Counted from the first letter of the stretch, positions 18,204-28,278 are shown. The stretch: 64,000 nucleotides of DNA from Methanofollis aquaemaris (GCF_017357525.1 NZ_CP036172.1:2206561-2270560); one strand, 5' to 3'. Notes: generated by a model not told the origin, from the letters alone. A program made the numbers and translations.

Positions 18204-18803
18204 ATGAATGAACAAAAGTTGTTCGCCGTGGCCCTCACCTGCACGTCCTCCCTTTTCTTCTACCCCTGGGTTATCTCTGCCCTCATGGCGGTCACCCCTG
18301 TATCTTCCGCTGTGCTTGGGGTAGTCCTCCCCCTTCTCCTCGGGAGCGTCTCTCTTGCCGGGACTATGCTCGCTCTCAACTGTGTCGAGGGCAGACGGCG
18401 GTACCTCGGTCTCCCTCTCCTTCTCGTGATCGGGCTGATCGTCGCCGCCAGTTTCCTCTCGGTGCCCCTGGGGTTCAGTCGTCTCATCGGGGCTCCGGGC
18501 CTCCTCCCGGCTGTCTGGATGGTTTCATTCCTTCTCCTTGCTCCATCTTCTTCGCTGTTCTTCCTCTCTCTTCCGGAAAGGACGGCGGCGGTCAGGACTG
18601 CCTCAGTGATCGCAGGAGTGGTGAGTCTCTTTGCTCTCCTGATCCTCCTCCTGATCGGGCCGTCCATGCTTGCAGGCGAGTCTATCCTCCCCCTCATCGG
18701 CTTCCTCTGGCTGTATGGGGTCATCGGACTCCCGATCATCGGCATACTCTTCATCATCATCGCAGTGTGCGTCAGGAAAGAGCGTTCAGGTGAGGAGGGG
18801 TGA
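18204..18803 (+). CDS. Six-helix membrane protein, unknown
   Basis: One hundred and ninety-nine residues with about six hydrophobic segments and short loops; the N-terminus begins MNEQKLFAVALTCTSSLFFY and a charged tail RKERSGEEG ends it. It resembles no family that I can name. It is flanked on both sides by long gaps that carry dispersed elements. The hydrophobicity pattern and codon use suggest a real gene. Confidence 0.7.
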   Translation: MNEQKLFAVALTCTSSLFFYPWVISALMAVTPVSSAVLGVVLPLLLGSVSLAGTMLALNCVEGRRRYLGLPLLLVIGLIVAASFLSVPLGFSRLIGAPGLLPAVWMVSFLLLAPSSSLFFLSLPERTAAVRTASVIAGVVSLFALLILLLIGPSMLAGESILPLIGFLWLYGVIGLPIIGILFIIIAVCVRKERSGEEG

Positions 18804-19152
18804 GAGGCTCATACATCTCTTGTCGGATGTGATGAGATGACCTGCCCCTGACCCCGGCATAGATCTGGTCAATCTGGCCCCGGTTCAGGGCTCTGCCCCC
18901 CGGTTCTGCGGCCAGATCGGGCTTATTTTTATATCTCTCTAGAATGTCGATATTTCTTGAAATGTGGAAAGAAGCAGGCGCTCTGCTCGGCTCAGGATGA
19001 CCGATATGACCCCGAGAGATGTGTCATAGGGCCTAAACTCCTGGAGCGCCGGTATATGGGCCGGGAGTCTGCCCGGAATGCGGCGCGATTGGGTGGGATA
19101 ATCGGACTTATATTGGGGTTTTTAGAGCTGTGTGGAATCCTCTGGATGGTTA
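18804..19152. other. Gap with weak open frame and hairpin, no clear gene
   Basis: About 350 nt without a confident gene. A palindromic GC segment near 18876-18924 (CTGGCCCCGG ... GGCCAGATC) may fold. A rightward frame from 18957 (80 codons, or 49 codons from an ATG at 19055) contains one hydrophobic stretch (IIGLILGFLELCGILWMV) but runs into an element fragment at 19153 and ends inside it, so it is either a truncated gene or chance. Confidence 0.35.
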
Positions 19153-19213
19153 TCTCTCCGGGGGGCTGGCCGCCTCCCGACCCCCCCGCGACAGGATAGA
19201 TCCGGGGACGGCA
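19153..19213 (+). repeat. Fragment of dispersed element (right arm only)
   Basis: CTCTCCGGGGGGCTGGCCGC, then CCCCCCGCGACAGGATAG and GGGGACGGCAA, match the inner hairpin and outer end of a right arm. No left arm precedes it. Confidence 0.55.
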
Positions 19214-19239
19214 ACTCCCTCTTCATGGTCGTTGATTTT

Positions 19240-19402
19240 GCCTTCCCAGCCCTATCTTCATCCCGGGTGTCCGGGGGCAGCGCCCCCGGCGTGAAGATAT
19301 GGGAAGGCGTGCCGCCCCGACCGCAGAATCTTCACCACCGTCTCGCACCGGGGGGCGTTGCCCCCCGGACCCCCCACGTATGAAGATGGCCGAGGGGCGG
19401 CA
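19240..19402 (+). repeat. Dispersed double-hairpin element, copy 5
   Basis: Left arm GCCTTCCCAGCCCTATC with GGGGGCAGCGCCCCC, right arm with GGGGGGCGTTGCCCCCCGG, and end GGGGCGGCAA. The centre is shortened to GGGAAGGCGTGCCGCCCC, meaning the two arms are fused with 12 bp of the palindrome lost. It lies between convergent genes. Confidence 0.87.
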
Positions 19403-19530
19403 ATTGAACAGTATCCTTCAGGTGCCCGGTTGCGAGGAGAGGAATCAAGTATCCCTCCGTACTCCAGAGAACTGCAACGAGAAATTTTCATCACGTATGC
19501 TTGAACCCGGGGTTCATGCTCAATTCTACA
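19403..19530 (+). repeat. Conserved tail next to element copy 5
   Basis: It contains GAATCAAGTATCCCTCC, TTTTCATCACGTATGCTTGA and GGTTCATGCTC. It is more diverged than the tails at 8.7 and 14.0 kb but has the same order of blocks. Confidence 0.55.
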
Positions 19531-19619
19531 GAGCCGTTTTTAGGTTCATTCAGTCATTATTCCGGGTGTGGGGCCTCCACTCCCGTTCACCCCTGAGAAT
19601 CTCACATCCGGTCAGGGAC

Positions 19620-20099
19620 TCATAAACGCAGTTGTTTCCGGTATGAGGTGAGGATCTGGATGGTGAAGCCCCGGTGTTCGTCGAGCGCTTGCTCGTCGTC
19701 AGGGGAGGCGATCGCGCCCACCGCATACAGGAGGAGGAGGGCGTTGTCCAGGGTGAAGGTGGCCTTGTCCTCGACCTCCCCGGCCGGGAGATCCATCGCC
19801 AGGAACGGACGTTCTTCCTCGGAGAAGGGGGGAAGTTTGGTCGAGACCGGGACCGAAGCCTTGAGATCGTCTGCCCGCTGCTGCAGAACTTGCAGGGCAG
19901 TCCTCAGGGCCCCTGGTGCCTCCTCGCCCTCCAGGCGCGCGAGGGCAACTGCCGCCTTTGCGGCTGCGTTCCCGTAGAGTCCGAACTTGAACCTGAGGAG
20001 GGCCGAGGTGACGGCGTGCGCCGTCTCATCGTCCAGAGCCTCGAACGCCGGCCTGAGCCGTTCGATATATGCCTCGAGATAGGTGTCTGCGCGTCCCAT
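19620..20099 (-). CDS. Helical protein of unknown function
   Basis: One hundred and fifty-nine residues, largely helical and without membrane segments. It contains an Ala-rich region (YGNAAAKAAVALARLEGEEAP) and ends LTSYRKQLRL. I do not recognise the family. It follows a small membrane-protein gene on the same strand with an 18-nt gap, implying an operon. Confidence 0.7.
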   Translation of the reverse strand: MGRADTYLEAYIERLRPAFEALDDETAHAVTSALLRFKFGLYGNAAAKAAVALARLEGEEAPGALRTALQVLQQRADDLKASVPVSTKLPPFSEEERPFLAMDLPAGEVEDKATFTLDNALLLLYAVGAIASPDDEQALDEHRGFTIQILTSYRKQLRL

Positions 20100-20117
20100 G
20101 CCTCTACCTCTCTGCCT

Positions 20118-20462
20118 TCACTCAAATCTTTTCTCAAGTCGCACGGCGAGGATGGTGATCGTCGCGGCATAGACCACCTGCATGATCGGCCCGCCCGAGA
20201 AGTCGCCGGTGAGGAGGATGAGCACCGCGTACAGCGGCGCCAGAAGAGAGACGAGGTCTTTTCTCTTCTTCTGGTAGGCGACGTAGGCGAGGATGACGGA
20301 AGCCGCCACGCACGCCCATTTCCCTATCGCCCAGTACGGATGGTAGACATTCATTATCGATTCCCCTGAGACGAGGAGCGCCACCACCGCGACAAGCACC
20401 CCCCCGAATGCCACCACCGGGACGAGCGCCCACAGCCACTTGTTCATATCCTGCGATTTCAT
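20118..20462 (-). CDS. Small membrane protein, four helices
   Basis: One hundred and fourteen residues with about four hydrophobic segments (WLWALVPVVAFGGVLVAVV first). A short basic loop YQKKRKD separates the second and third. No family recognised. It is the first gene of the leftward pair and diverges from the phosphoesterase gene across 57 nt. Confidence 0.7.
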   Translation of the reverse strand: MKSQDMNKWLWALVPVVAFGGVLVAVVALLVSGESIMNVYHPYWAIGKWACVAASVILAYVAYQKKRKDLVSLLAPLYAVLILLTGDFSGGPIMQVVYAATITILAVRLEKRFE

Positions 20463-20519
20463 GATCTATAGAGAGAGATGGGGGTGCACATTTATTGGAG
20501 GTTGTGGTGAGATTATGGT

Positions 20520-21254
20520 GTGGCGACGCTCATCTTCTCTGATGTCCATGCCGACGCCCCGGCCCTCCTGAGCGTGCATGCTCTCCTGAAGGACCCGGCA
20601 TTTCATGCATATTTCGGGGAAATCGACCGGGCGGTCAATCTCGGCGATCTCCTGGGCAGGGGGTACGCCCCGGTGGAGACCCTCGCGGCCGTGCAACAGT
20701 TCGGGCAGGAGATGCCGCTCCTCTCGGTCGTCGGCAACCACGACCACGCCTTCCTTCATGGGATCCCGGTGAGCGGGAGCGACGCCGCGAGTCTGGCCGC
20801 CCACCGCGCTCTCGAGGGCTCGCTCCTCCTGGAGGTGGTCAGGAACCTTCCCGAGGAAGCGGTGCTCGACGCCACCCTCTTTGTGCATGGCGGCCCGCTC
20901 CGCGCCGGCGACGCCCTCACCGACCGTCCCTTCTGGCAGCGCCTCTCTGCGCGGGCCGGCCCCTCTTGTGCCGGGTATCACTACACTCCAGGCATGGCCT
21001 TCGCCGAACTCGAACGCCGGGGGCTCTCCCATCTCTGTTGCGGGCATCAGCACACACCTCTCTGCTGCCAGAAAAGAGGGGAGGAGATTGTACCCCACCC
21101 GTTGATACTCAAGCCCATTCCCGGTCTTCCGCTCGGAGGTGCCACGGTCGCCCTGGACGCACCGTCCATCCTCAGGGTCGGGGCCTGCTGCGGGGCGCAC
21201 CCGGAGTTTGCGGTCACCGATTTTTTCAGGTTCTGGTTTCTGCAGCGATGGTGA
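20520..21254 (+). CDS. Calcineurin-like metallophosphoesterase
   Basis: A 244-residue enzyme with the two-metal phosphoesterase motifs in order: FSDVHAD (Asp8, His10), NLGDLLGRG near residue 40, VVGNHDHAF near residue 72, FVHGG near 123, and CCGHQHTP near residue 180. The fold is related to bacterial diadenosine-tetraphosphate and YfcE-type phosphodiesterases; the substrate cannot be read from the sequence. Start GTG at 20520 follows GGTGA with 8 nt spacing. Several extra cysteines cluster near the C-terminus (CCGHQ, LCCQKR, ACCGAH), which is unusual. Its 3' end overlaps the convergent coiled-coil gene by 29 nt. Confidence 0.88.
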   Translation: MATLIFSDVHADAPALLSVHALLKDPAFHAYFGEIDRAVNLGDLLGRGYAPVETLAAVQQFGQEMPLLSVVGNHDHAFLHGIPVSGSDAASLAAHRALEGSLLLEVVRNLPEEAVLDATLFVHGGPLRAGDALTDRPFWQRLSARAGPSCAGYHYTPGMAFAELERRGLSHLCCGHQHTPLCCQKRGEEIVPHPLILKPIPGLPLGGATVALDAPSILRVGACCGAHPEFAVTDFFRFWFLQRW

Positions 21255-22533
21255 ATCCCTCCCCTTCCAGGGCCACCGGAACGCCTGCAACCGATACCAG
21301 GGCGTCTCTGAGTCGGTGCGCCCGCTCGGGGATGCTTTCCGTCTCAGCGGCCACCTGCTCTGCCGCCTCCACTCTGGCGGCCCGGTCGGCCGCCACCCCG
21401 GCCTTCAGATTCTCGATCTCATTTTCAAGATCGGTCGCCTCGCTGAGAGCCGTGCATGCACGCGCCCGTGCCAGCGCCTTCTCCTCTTCCTTTTTCATCT
21501 CATCGAGGTGGGCGAAGGCGTCGGTGAAGGCACCCTCGATCTTTCCTTCCTCGGAGAAGAGGGCCCGGTCCTCCTTGCTCTTGAGGGCCAGGTCTCCGCT
21601 TTCGATCTGGCCCCTGACGATCTTGACCGCCGGGGGGAGGGCGGCCGCGACTTCTCCGGCGCCTGCGGGCACCGGGTTGTCGAGAACCTTGATACATGCT
21701 TTCAGTACCTTTCCCTCCTCTTTCCCGCCTGCCCTGGCTGCGACTCGTTCCGCCTTCCTGATGACCCGGGTGGCCTGTGCTCCCAGATTCTGCACCGCGC
21801 GCTCGGCCTCCTGTCTCCGGTCGAGACTCTCTTCCGCCGCGTCCTCGAATCTGGCGGCCTCCAGGTAATTGTCCCCATCTTTGAGGTTCTGAAGGGTCGC
21901 AGTCTTCTCCTGCATCATCTGCTCATCCGCCGCGATCTTCGTCTCCAGGTCTGCCGCACGCTCGCCGGCCCGGGCGATATCAGTCTGCGCCGCCTCAAAA
22001 ATGCCGAGAGCATCGCGTGCGGCGTCGATCTGCTTCTGGGTGTCCTGCACCTCCTTGACCACGGCAGTGAGATCGTTGACAGCATTGCCGATGGTGCTGG
22101 TGACCTGCCTGAACTCCTTCATCTCCTCGGGGAAGGCCCCGGCCAGGTACCGGCCCTGCCCGCGCTGGATCTTGAGGATCCCGGTGATCAGGTCGGCTGC
22201 GGCGGCGTAGAAGCCATCCGGATCCTCGGGGAGGGGCCTGGCGATCTGCTGCTCCATTGCAGAGAGAAAAGAAGGGAGCGAACGCTCGGTGACGGTCTTC
22301 AACCGCGACGGGATATCATCCCGCCCCTCTGCGTCGCCCAACAATGCGAGGACACCCTTGAAGTCCTGGAGGGAGGCGGCGACCGTTGCCCGGGTCTCCC
22401 CGGTTTTTGCCTCCAGTCGCTCCTCCAGTTCCCCCTCGCGCCTCTCCAGCCACTCATCGACATCGCCGACGCGAAGGGTAAGGATTTCCTCCTCGTTCTT
22501 TCCGAAAAGACCCCTGAGAAACCTGAACATCAC
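21226..22533 (-). CDS. Coiled-coil protein, unknown
   Basis: A 435-residue protein with long heptad-rich segments (about 150-270 and 340-410), highly charged and without membrane segments or a P-loop. The N-terminus MMFRFLRGLFGKNEEEILTL is amphipathic and could touch the membrane. It lies 39 nt downstream of nadM on the same strand, so it may be co-transcribed with larB-nadM. I assign no function; a structural or cell-division role is only a guess. A second ATG is in frame at 22530. Confidence 0.75.
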   Translation of the reverse strand: MMFRFLRGLFGKNEEEILTLRVGDVDEWLERREGELEERLEAKTGETRATVAASLQDFKGVLALLGDAEGRDDIPSRLKTVTERSLPSFLSAMEQQIARPLPEDPDGFYAAAADLITGILKIQRGQGRYLAGAFPEEMKEFRQVTSTIGNAVNDLTAVVKEVQDTQKQIDAARDALGIFEAAQTDIARAGERAADLETKIAADEQMMQEKTATLQNLKDGDNYLEAARFEDAAEESLDRRQEAERAVQNLGAQATRVIRKAERVAARAGGKEEGKVLKACIKVLDNPVPAGAGEVAAALPPAVKIVRGQIESGDLALKSKEDRALFSEEGKIEGAFTDAFAHLDEMKKEEEKALARARACTALSEATDLENEIENLKAGVAADRAARVEAAEQVAAETESIPERAHRLRDALVSVAGVPVALEGEGFTIAAETRT

Positions 22534-22572
22534 CGATCTATCGGTGGCGGGGTATATAGGGTTTGAGGGGGA

Positions 22573-23085
22573 TCAGATCACATCTGAGGAGGCGATCTGC
22601 TTCATCCGCTCCACTCCATGGATCTGATCGATCACCCCGGCGACCGCCTCGGGCACGAGGTTCCGCCAGTCCTCCCCGGCGATCATGCGGCGGCGGATCT
22701 CAGTTCCGGAGAGGGTCTTACGCATGACCATCGGCATCGTCCGCACCTTCATCCCCATCTCCGAGAAGAGACGGATGACCAGGGGGTTGTTGGAGTAGAC
22801 CACGTCGAAGTACGGGGTCATCGAGTAGACATGCGAGACCCAGAGGGCGTTCCTGCGCAGGTCTTCAATCGGGATGGCATAGAAGGGGATCCCGATCTCC
22901 TCCATGGCCGCTGAGATCATCATCACCCGCTCGCCCGCGGTGAACGGGTTCTCGATCTCGTGGGAGAACTGGGCGCTCCCGACCCCGATCACGATCTCGT
23001 CCACCTCTGGCGCGATCTGCTCGATCACCGTGTGGTGGCCGTTGTGGTAGGGCTGGAACCGCCCGATGTAAAACCCGCGGGTCAT
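22573..23085 (-). CDS. nadM: Archaeal nicotinamide-nucleotide adenylyltransferase
   Basis: Transfers AMP from ATP to nicotinamide (or nicotinic acid) mononucleotide to form NAD or its acid form. One hundred and seventy residues, with [11 protein letters not shown] (nucleotidyltransferase HxGH-type motif) at about residues 8-18 and [10 protein letters not shown] near residue 128 (ISGTxIR signature). The ATG at 23085 overlaps the larB stop in an ATGA, so translation is coupled. Its product is the direct precursor or substrate of the LarB reaction when the acid form is used, which makes the pairing meaningful. Confidence 0.95.
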   Translation of the reverse strand: MTRGFYIGRFQPYHNGHHTVIEQIAPEVDEIVIGVGSAQFSHEIENPFTAGERVMMISAAMEEIGIPFYAIPIEDLRRNALWVSHVYSMTPYFDVVYSNNPLVIRLFSEMGMKVRTMPMVMRKTLSGTEIRRRMIAGEDWRNLVPEAVAGVIDQIHGVERMKQIASSDVI

Positions 23086-23858
23086 GCACGTCCCGCCAGG
23101 GTCGCGATCTGTGCGGCATGCGCCCCGGCCACAAATCCGGCATCGATATTCACGACGGTCAGCACCGAGCAGGACTGGAGCATGCTGGCAAGCGCCGCCT
23201 CGCCACCGCCCATGTAGCCGTATCCGGTCGAGACCGGGACGCCGATCACCGGTCTGTCCACGAGCCCCGCGACGACCGCGGGCAGGGTTCCTTCCCGTCC
23301 GGCGGCCACCACATAGACATGCGCCCCGGCCAGATCCTGGAGGGCCGGGAAGAGGCGGTGGACGCCCGCCGCCCCGACGTCGTAGGCCGTCTTCACCGTG
23401 CAGCCCATCTCCTCGGCGATGACCCGCGCTTCCTCGGCGACCCTGATGTCGGCCGTCCCTGCGGTAAGCACGGCGACGACCCCCTTGTGCTTCTCGGGTG
23501 CACCCCCCTTTGAGAGGACAATGATCTTTGCCCGCTCCTCGTGGCGGGACAAGAGCCCTGCCTTCCCCGCGGCCACTTCCACCGCCGCAGCCTGTGCCGC
23601 ACTCACCCGCGTCGCCAGACAGCGCCCCGCCGCCTCGGTGTGGCGGAGCATGATCTCGACGAGGTCGTCGGTCTCCTTCCCCTCGGCAAGGACGACCTCC
23701 GGGATCCCGCACCGCATCTCGCGTCCCAGATCGATCCGAGCAAGTTCTCCGATCTTCGCTATTCTGAGCCCGGATATTTTCTCTATGGTATCGTCGAGGG
23801 AGAGTTCCCCGGCGGCATAGGCATCGAGCACCTCCCTCAGGTCCCTGTCTGACGACAT
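23082..23858 (-). CDS. larB: Nickel-pincer cofactor synthesis protein LarB
   Basis: Carboxylates and hydrolyses nicotinic acid adenine dinucleotide to pyridinium-3,5-biscarboxylate mononucleotide, the first step towards the nickel-pincer nucleotide. About 258 residues with a PurE-like domain: [46 protein letters not shown] and [15 protein letters not shown] are all LarB hallmarks. The ATG at 23858 ([11 protein letters not shown]) follows GAGGGG closely; an ATG at 23873 is an alternative. LarC, the nickel-inserting enzyme, is not in this window. LarE lies 24 kb away at 47.4 kb. Confidence 0.93.
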   Translation of the reverse strand: MSSDRDLREVLDAYAAGELSLDDTIEKISGLRIAKIGELARIDLGREMRCGIPEVVLAEGKETDDLVEIMLRHTEAAGRCLATRVSAAQAAAVEVAAGKAGLLSRHEERAKIIVLSKGGAPEKHKGVVAVLTAGTADIRVAEEARVIAEEMGCTVKTAYDVGAAGVHRLFPALQDLAGAHVYVVAAGREGTLPAVVAGLVDRPVIGVPVSTGYGYMGGGEAALASMLQSCSVLTVVNIDAGFVAGAHAAQIATLAGRA

Positions 23859-23948
23859 ATTCCCCTCGTACATTAGATAGACCCGTTCCCGTATATCATG
23901 CTCCCTCTGTCGACAGGCATAAACCCGTGCGCAGACCACCTCTCGGCA

Positions 23949-24257
23949 ATGACCTATCTCCTCTATGTGGCCGGCTTCGGGGCAGCCGCTACCTTCTTTC
24001 TCTGGCTGCGGGACGCCAGGATCTTCTGGCGCACTGCCCTCCCCGGATACCGGCAGGCGGCGTACCGGGGCGTCCTCTACTCGGCCCTCTCGCTCTTCGG
24101 GTTTCTGATGGCGTACACCTCTGAGGATCTCGAGTTCCTCGCCCTGGGTGCAGTCCTGCTCGCCCTGTATCTGCAGGGGCGCCAGGAGCGGGAAAAAGTC
24201 TGGAAGGGCGGCGAGAACGCCGTGGATCGTTTCCTTGGCACCACCGGACGCAGGTAA
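23949..24257 (+). CDS. Small membrane protein
   Basis: One hundred and two residues with three hydrophobic segments (YLLYVAGFGAAATFFLWL first) and a basic C-terminus. No family recognised. The ATG at 23949 starts directly at the first helix; an ATG at 23898 would add a polar extension. It lies 41 nt upstream of hisS. Confidence 0.6.
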   Translation: MTYLLYVAGFGAAATFFLWLRDARIFWRTALPGYRQAAYRGVLYSALSLFGFLMAYTSEDLEFLALGAVLLALYLQGRQEREKVWKGGENAVDRFLGTTGRR

Positions 24258-24298
24258 GATAAGGCCCTGGCCGAAATACATACAGAGGAGACGTATTG

Positions 24299-25531
24299 AT
24301 GCTTCAGAAACCACGTGGTACCAGGGATTTTCTGCCCGACGAGATGGCGCGCCGGCGGGCCGCGGAAGCGAAGATGCGCGAGGCCGTCGCCAGGTGGGGA
24401 TATGGCGAGGTCTGCACCCCGACCTTCGAAGATGTGGAACTCTTCACCATACGCTCGGGCGAGAACATCAAGAAAGAGATGTACACCTTCGAGGACAAGG
24501 GCAACCGACAGATGACTCTCCGCCCCGAGGTGACCGCCTCGGTGGCGCGGATGTACGTCAACGAGGGGCGTTCTCTCCCCAAGCCCCTCAGGTGGTTCTA
24601 CGTGGCCGACTGTTTCCGGTACGAACGGCCGCAGAAGGGGCGGTACCGCCAGTTCTGGCAGTTCGGCGTGGAACTGATCGGGGCCGACTCGGCGTCGGCC
24701 GATGCCGAGGTGGTCATGGTGGCCGACGACCTCCTCAGGTCGGTGGGCCTGGAATATGACCTCAAGGTCGGGTTCCTCGCCCCGATGAAGCATCTCCTCT
24801 CAGGGATCGAGCCCGGCCTCCAGCGGCAGGTGATGGGTCTCCTGGATAAGCGCGACTTCGAAGGACTTGCAGGCTGTCTCCAGACCTGCGGCCAGGACGA
24901 ACTGGAGGACGCCCTCACCGGCCTGGTCTCCTGCCGGGCGCCTGAGGAGGCCTTCGAGATCTGCGGCGAGATCCCGGAGAAGACGCGGATCGAGGAGATC
25001 TTCTCCATCCTCGACGGCTCTGAGACCGAATACACTCTCAACTTCGGGATCGTCAGGGGCCTGGACTATTATACCGGCATGGTCTTCGAGGGCTTTGCTC
25101 CCAACCTCGGCGCCGAGAGTCAGGTCGTCGGCGGCGGCAACTACCGCCTGGCCAAACTCTTCGGCGGGGACGATGCCGCCAGCTGCGGGTTTGCCATCGG
25201 GTTCGACCGGGTGATGGTCTCCCTCGGTGAGACCCCGATGCCGCGCCCGCCCCTGGTCGCCGTCCTCTCCCAGCCTGGGCTCCTGGCCGTGGCCTTCAGG
25301 ACCGCCCGCGCCCTCCGTGCGGCCGGAGTCACCGCCGAACTGAACCTGCTCGACCGCGGGATCGGGGCGCAACTCTCCCATGCGGCGAAGACCGCCGACT
25401 TCGCCTGTATCATCGGCCAGCGCGAGTCCGAGGCAGGGACCGTCACTCTCAAGGACCTGCACACCGGTGAGCAGCGGGAGATGAGCCTCTCAGAGGCTGT
25501 TGCCGGGGTGAAGGCCGTTGGTGATCGCTGA
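24299..25531 (+). CDS. hisS: Histidyl-tRNA synthetase
   Basis: Charges tRNA-His. A class II synthetase of 410 residues. Motif 2 [18 protein letters not shown] is at about residues 103-120, the histidine-A loop [14 protein letters not shown] near 250, and motif 3 [10 protein letters not shown] near 300. The C-terminal anticodon-binding domain is present. The ATG at 24299 is preceded by GAGGAG with 8 nt spacing. Its 3' end overlaps top6B by about 11 nt. Confidence 0.97.
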   Translation: MLQKPRGTRDFLPDEMARRRAAEAKMREAVARWGYGEVCTPTFEDVELFTIRSGENIKKEMYTFEDKGNRQMTLRPEVTASVARMYVNEGRSLPKPLRWFYVADCFRYERPQKGRYRQFWQFGVELIGADSASADAEVVMVADDLLRSVGLEYDLKVGFLAPMKHLLSGIEPGLQRQVMGLLDKRDFEGLAGCLQTCGQDELEDALTGLVSCRAPEEAFEICGEIPEKTRIEEIFSILDGSETEYTLNFGIVRGLDYYTGMVFEGFAPNLGAESQVVGGGNYRLAKLFGGDDAASCGFAIGFDRVMVSLGETPMPRPPLVAVLSQPGLLAVAFRTARALRAAGVTAELNLLDRGIGAQLSHAAKTADFACIIGQRESEAGTVTLKDLHTGEQREMSLSEAVAGVKAVGDR

Positions 25532-27320
25532 AGACCTGGCCAGGCAACAGCGCAGCATCTCGGTCGCTGAGTTCTTCGAGAAGAACAAGCACCTGCTGGG
25601 CTTCGACTCCCCGACCCGCGGGATCATCACCACCATCAAGGAGGCGGTGGACAATGCCCTCGACGCCTGCGAAGAGGCCGAGGTTCTCCCTGACATCTAT
25701 GTGAGCATCAAAAAGAGCAGCCAGAGTGCCTACCGGGTGGCGGTCGAGGACAACGGTCCGGGGATCGTCCCGGAAAATGTCCCCAACGTCTTTGGCAAAC
25801 TCCTGTACGGCTCGCGCTTCCACCAGATCAGGCAGAGCCGGGGGCAGCAAGGGATCGGGATCTCGGCCGCGGTGCTGTATGCTCAACTCACCACCGGGAT
25901 GCCGGCGGTCGTGACCTCCCGGACCTCGGCGAAGGTTCCGGCCCACCGCTTCTCCCTGATGATCAGGACCGAGACAAACGAGCCCCAGGTGCTCACCCAC
26001 GAGGAGGTCGTCTGGGATCGGACCCATGGGACCAGGATCGAACTTGAGTTCACGTCCACCCTGGCGGCCAGAAAACGCCTCCTCGAATATCTCAAATACA
26101 CCTCGGTCGTCAATCCGCACGCGCGGATCCGGGTGGAGATCGACGGCGAGGCCGAGACCTTTGAGCGGGTCTCCGCCGAACCGATCCGGCCGCCGCAGTC
26201 GATCAAACCTCATCCGCACGGCACTGAACTCGGCACTCTCAAGCGGATGGCGGCGGCCGATCCCGACCGGCCGCTGGTCGAGTTTCTGGTCGACTCCTTC
26301 TCCAAGGTCGGGCAGAAGACGGCGGTCGCCATCGCAGAGGCGGCCGGGCTCGCGCCGGGAACCCCGGTGGGCACCCTCGGCGCCGCGGAGTTGAAGGCCC
26401 TTCATACCGCGATGCAGACGGTTCATGTCCCCCCGCCACCGACGAGCATCTGTCTCTCCCCCATCGGGGAGGAACTCATCGCGAAAGGGCTTGAAAAGGA
26501 GTTTCAGCTCGACTTTGTCAGGGCCCGCACCAGACCGGCTGCGGTCTTCTCCGGTCACCCCTTTGTGGTCGAGGCGGCGATCGGGTATGGGGGCAGACTT
26601 GAGGCCGAGGGATCGGCGCAATTGATGCGTTTCGCGAACCGCGTTCCCCTCATCTATCAGCAGGGGGCGTGCGCGATCACCGGGGCGGTGGCCGGGGTGA
26701 ACTGGAAGAACTATAACCTCTCCCAGTCGGGCATCCCGACCGGTCCGGTGCTCATCCTCGTGCATGTGGCCTCCACCAATGTCCCCTTCACCTCGGAGAG
26801 CAAGGACGCCGTCGCCTCGATCCCCGAGATCGAGCGTGAGGTCACCCTGGTCCTCCAGGAACTGGGACGAGAACTGAAGGCCTGGCTTGCCCGCCGGGAG
26901 AAGAACCGGCAGCGCCAGGACCGGGCGCGGGCGGTTTGCGCGGTGATGCCAGCGATCGCCGAGAAGGTCGCGGAGATCGTGGACAAACCGGTCCCCGACA
27001 TCTCGGCCCTGGAAGGGCGGATCATGCGCAAGGTCGTCGCAAGGAAACAGGTCCACGACGGCCGTGTCGTCATCGAGGTGAGGAACCATACCGATCAGGC
27101 GGTCGACCTCACGATCTACGACCTCTCCCCCGACGCCGGCGAGGACGCCGTCCCGGCGCCGTCGTTTGCGAGCGGGGCCGACGGGGAGTACACCCGCGTC
27201 TGGAACTGCACCCTGCCGGCAGGCGAGCGGTGGCAGGCGGCGTATGCCGGGAGGGGCGGCGGGTTCGTCGACCTCAAGGGTGTGGACGACAGGAAAAAAG
27301 TGGTCCTGCCGTTTGTGTAG
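25521..27320 (+). CDS. top6B: DNA topoisomerase VI subunit B
   Basis: ATP-binding subunit of the type IIB topoisomerase that relaxes and decatenates DNA. About 599 residues. The GHKL nucleotide-binding motifs are present: [11 protein letters not shown] near 38, EDNGPGIV near 75, and [18 protein letters not shown] near 105. A helix-two-turn-helix domain and the transducer domain with the switch lysine follow. The C-terminus (about 500-600) has an extra beta-rich domain, as in methanogen enzymes. A GTG at 25521 or TTG at 25518 begins it. Subunit A is not adjacent but starts 1 kb downstream. Confidence 0.96.
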   Translation: MIAEDLARQQRSISVAEFFEKNKHLLGFDSPTRGIITTIKEAVDNALDACEEAEVLPDIYVSIKKSSQSAYRVAVEDNGPGIVPENVPNVFGKLLYGSRFHQIRQSRGQQGIGISAAVLYAQLTTGMPAVVTSRTSAKVPAHRFSLMIRTETNEPQVLTHEEVVWDRTHGTRIELEFTSTLAARKRLLEYLKYTSVVNPHARIRVEIDGEAETFERVSAEPIRPPQSIKPHPHGTELGTLKRMAAADPDRPLVEFLVDSFSKVGQKTAVAIAEAAGLAPGTPVGTLGAAELKALHTAMQTVHVPPPPTSICLSPIGEELIAKGLEKEFQLDFVRARTRPAAVFSGHPFVVEAAIGYGGRLEAEGSAQLMRFANRVPLIYQQGACAITGAVAGVNWKNYNLSQSGIPTGPVLILVHVASTNVPFTSESKDAVASIPEIEREVTLVLQELGRELKAWLARREKNRQRQDRARAVCAVMPAIAEKVAEIVDKPVPDISALEGRIMRKVVARKQVHDGRVVIEVRNHTDQAVDLTIYDLSPDAGEDAVPAPSFASGADGEYTRVWNCTLPAGERWQAAYAGRGGGFVDLKGVDDRKKVVLPFV

Positions 27321-27358
27321 GGCCTGTCTCTCTATTTTTGGCTGTGTAGATTCAGACT

Positions 27359-27436
27359 GATCGACGTGCCTTCCCATACGCTCGCACCGGGGGCGTTGCC
27401 CCCCGACTCCCGGGATTGCAATTGGGAGGGAAGGCA
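27359..27436 (-). repeat. Half of a dispersed element (left arm only, inverted)
   Basis: It reads GATCGACGTGCCTTCCC, then a hairpin CCGGGGGCGTTGCCCCCCG, then GGGAGGGAAGGC. This is a left arm with part of the central palindrome, inverted, with no right arm. It lies between top6B and the inserted methyltransferase gene. Confidence 0.75.
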
Positions 27437-27563
27437 GACGAGAGATCTTGAAGAGACAATTGCAGTCCCCTATCCTGACGCCGGAGGGCGGCAAGCCCCC
27501 TTTATACCGGTCACTCCAGATGATCTCTCCGGAGCCGGCATCTCCCTGATTCTTCAGACCCAT

Positions 27564-27573
27564 ATTTTTATAC
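27564..27573 (+). promoter_or_regulatory. TATA box for methyltransferase gene
   Basis: ATTTTTATAC ends 25 nt before the ATG at 27598, the distance expected for a leaderless archaeal mRNA. No ribosome-binding site precedes the ATG. Confidence 0.55.
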
Positions 27574-27597
27574 CCTCCACGCTCGTCCCATGAGACG

Positions 27598-28278
27598 ATG
27601 GATATCGTCTTCCTGATCAAGGACCTGATCAAGACCAGAGACCCCCAGGCATGGATAAACCGGAGGTTCAAGGACGAGCACCGAGTTCCGGTGGACTTTC
27701 GGGTATTCAGGACGATCTCGACCCATGAAGGTACTGTGTATGCGCTCTCCCCTGAGATCCAGACGGTCAGCGATGCGGCGGTGCGGTACCGCCTCTCTGA
27801 GATCAGAAAGGACGATATCGTCATCGACATAGGGGCCAATGTTGGGGGGTTCTGTATCCCGGCCGCCCGGCACTCGGCGCATGTCTATGCGGTCGAACCG
27901 ATGACCACCGAAGAACTGCGCCGGAACATCGCCCTCAACGGTGCCGATGTCACGGTGATCGAGGCGGCCCTCGGCGACGGGACCGAGCAGGAGATTGCCT
28001 GGCGGGACGAGGTCCGACAGGTTCCGACGATGACGCTTGGTCAACTCAAGGAGGTCTGCGGCGGGTGCGACATCCTGAAGTGCCACTGCGAAGGGGCGGA
28101 GTGGTCCATCAGGCCCGAAGAACTGGAGGGAATACGCCGGATCGAACTGGCCTACCACCCCGAGAAGCAGACCGGGGCGGACCCTGAGGAGCTGCTTGGC
28201 TCCATCAGGTCGAGGTACGTCACCGAGTGGGAGGAGGTCGACGGACATGCCCTCCTCCATGCCCGATGGGTGGATTAA
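27598..28278 (+). CDS. FkbM-family methyltransferase
   Basis: A 226-residue SAM-dependent methyltransferase. Motif I is [16 protein letters not shown] (about residues 78-93), followed by [20 protein letters not shown] (acidic loop) and [14 protein letters not shown]. The FkbM family O-methylates sugars or polyketides. It interrupts the otherwise adjacent top6B-top6A pair and has its own promoter. Its codon use and GC content match the core genome, so it is not obviously foreign. The substrate is unknown; surface-glycan methylation is plausible in view of the region that follows. Confidence 0.82.
   Translation: MDIVFLIKDLIKTRDPQAWINRRFKDEHRVPVDFRVFRTISTHEGTVYALSPEIQTVSDAAVRYRLSEIRKDDIVIDIGANVGGFCIPAARHSAHVYAVEPMTTEELRRNIALNGADVTVIEAALGDGTEQEIAWRDEVRQVPTMTLGQLKEVCGGCDILKCHCEGAEWSIRPEELEGIRRIELAYHPEKQTGADPEELLGSIRSRYVTEWEEVDGHALLHARWVD

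Noticed and set aside
25449-27839. A long leftward frame covering top6B and the gap beyond it
   Set aside because: It is antisense to top6B, an unmistakable gene, and continues through an element fragment, so it is not a gene.
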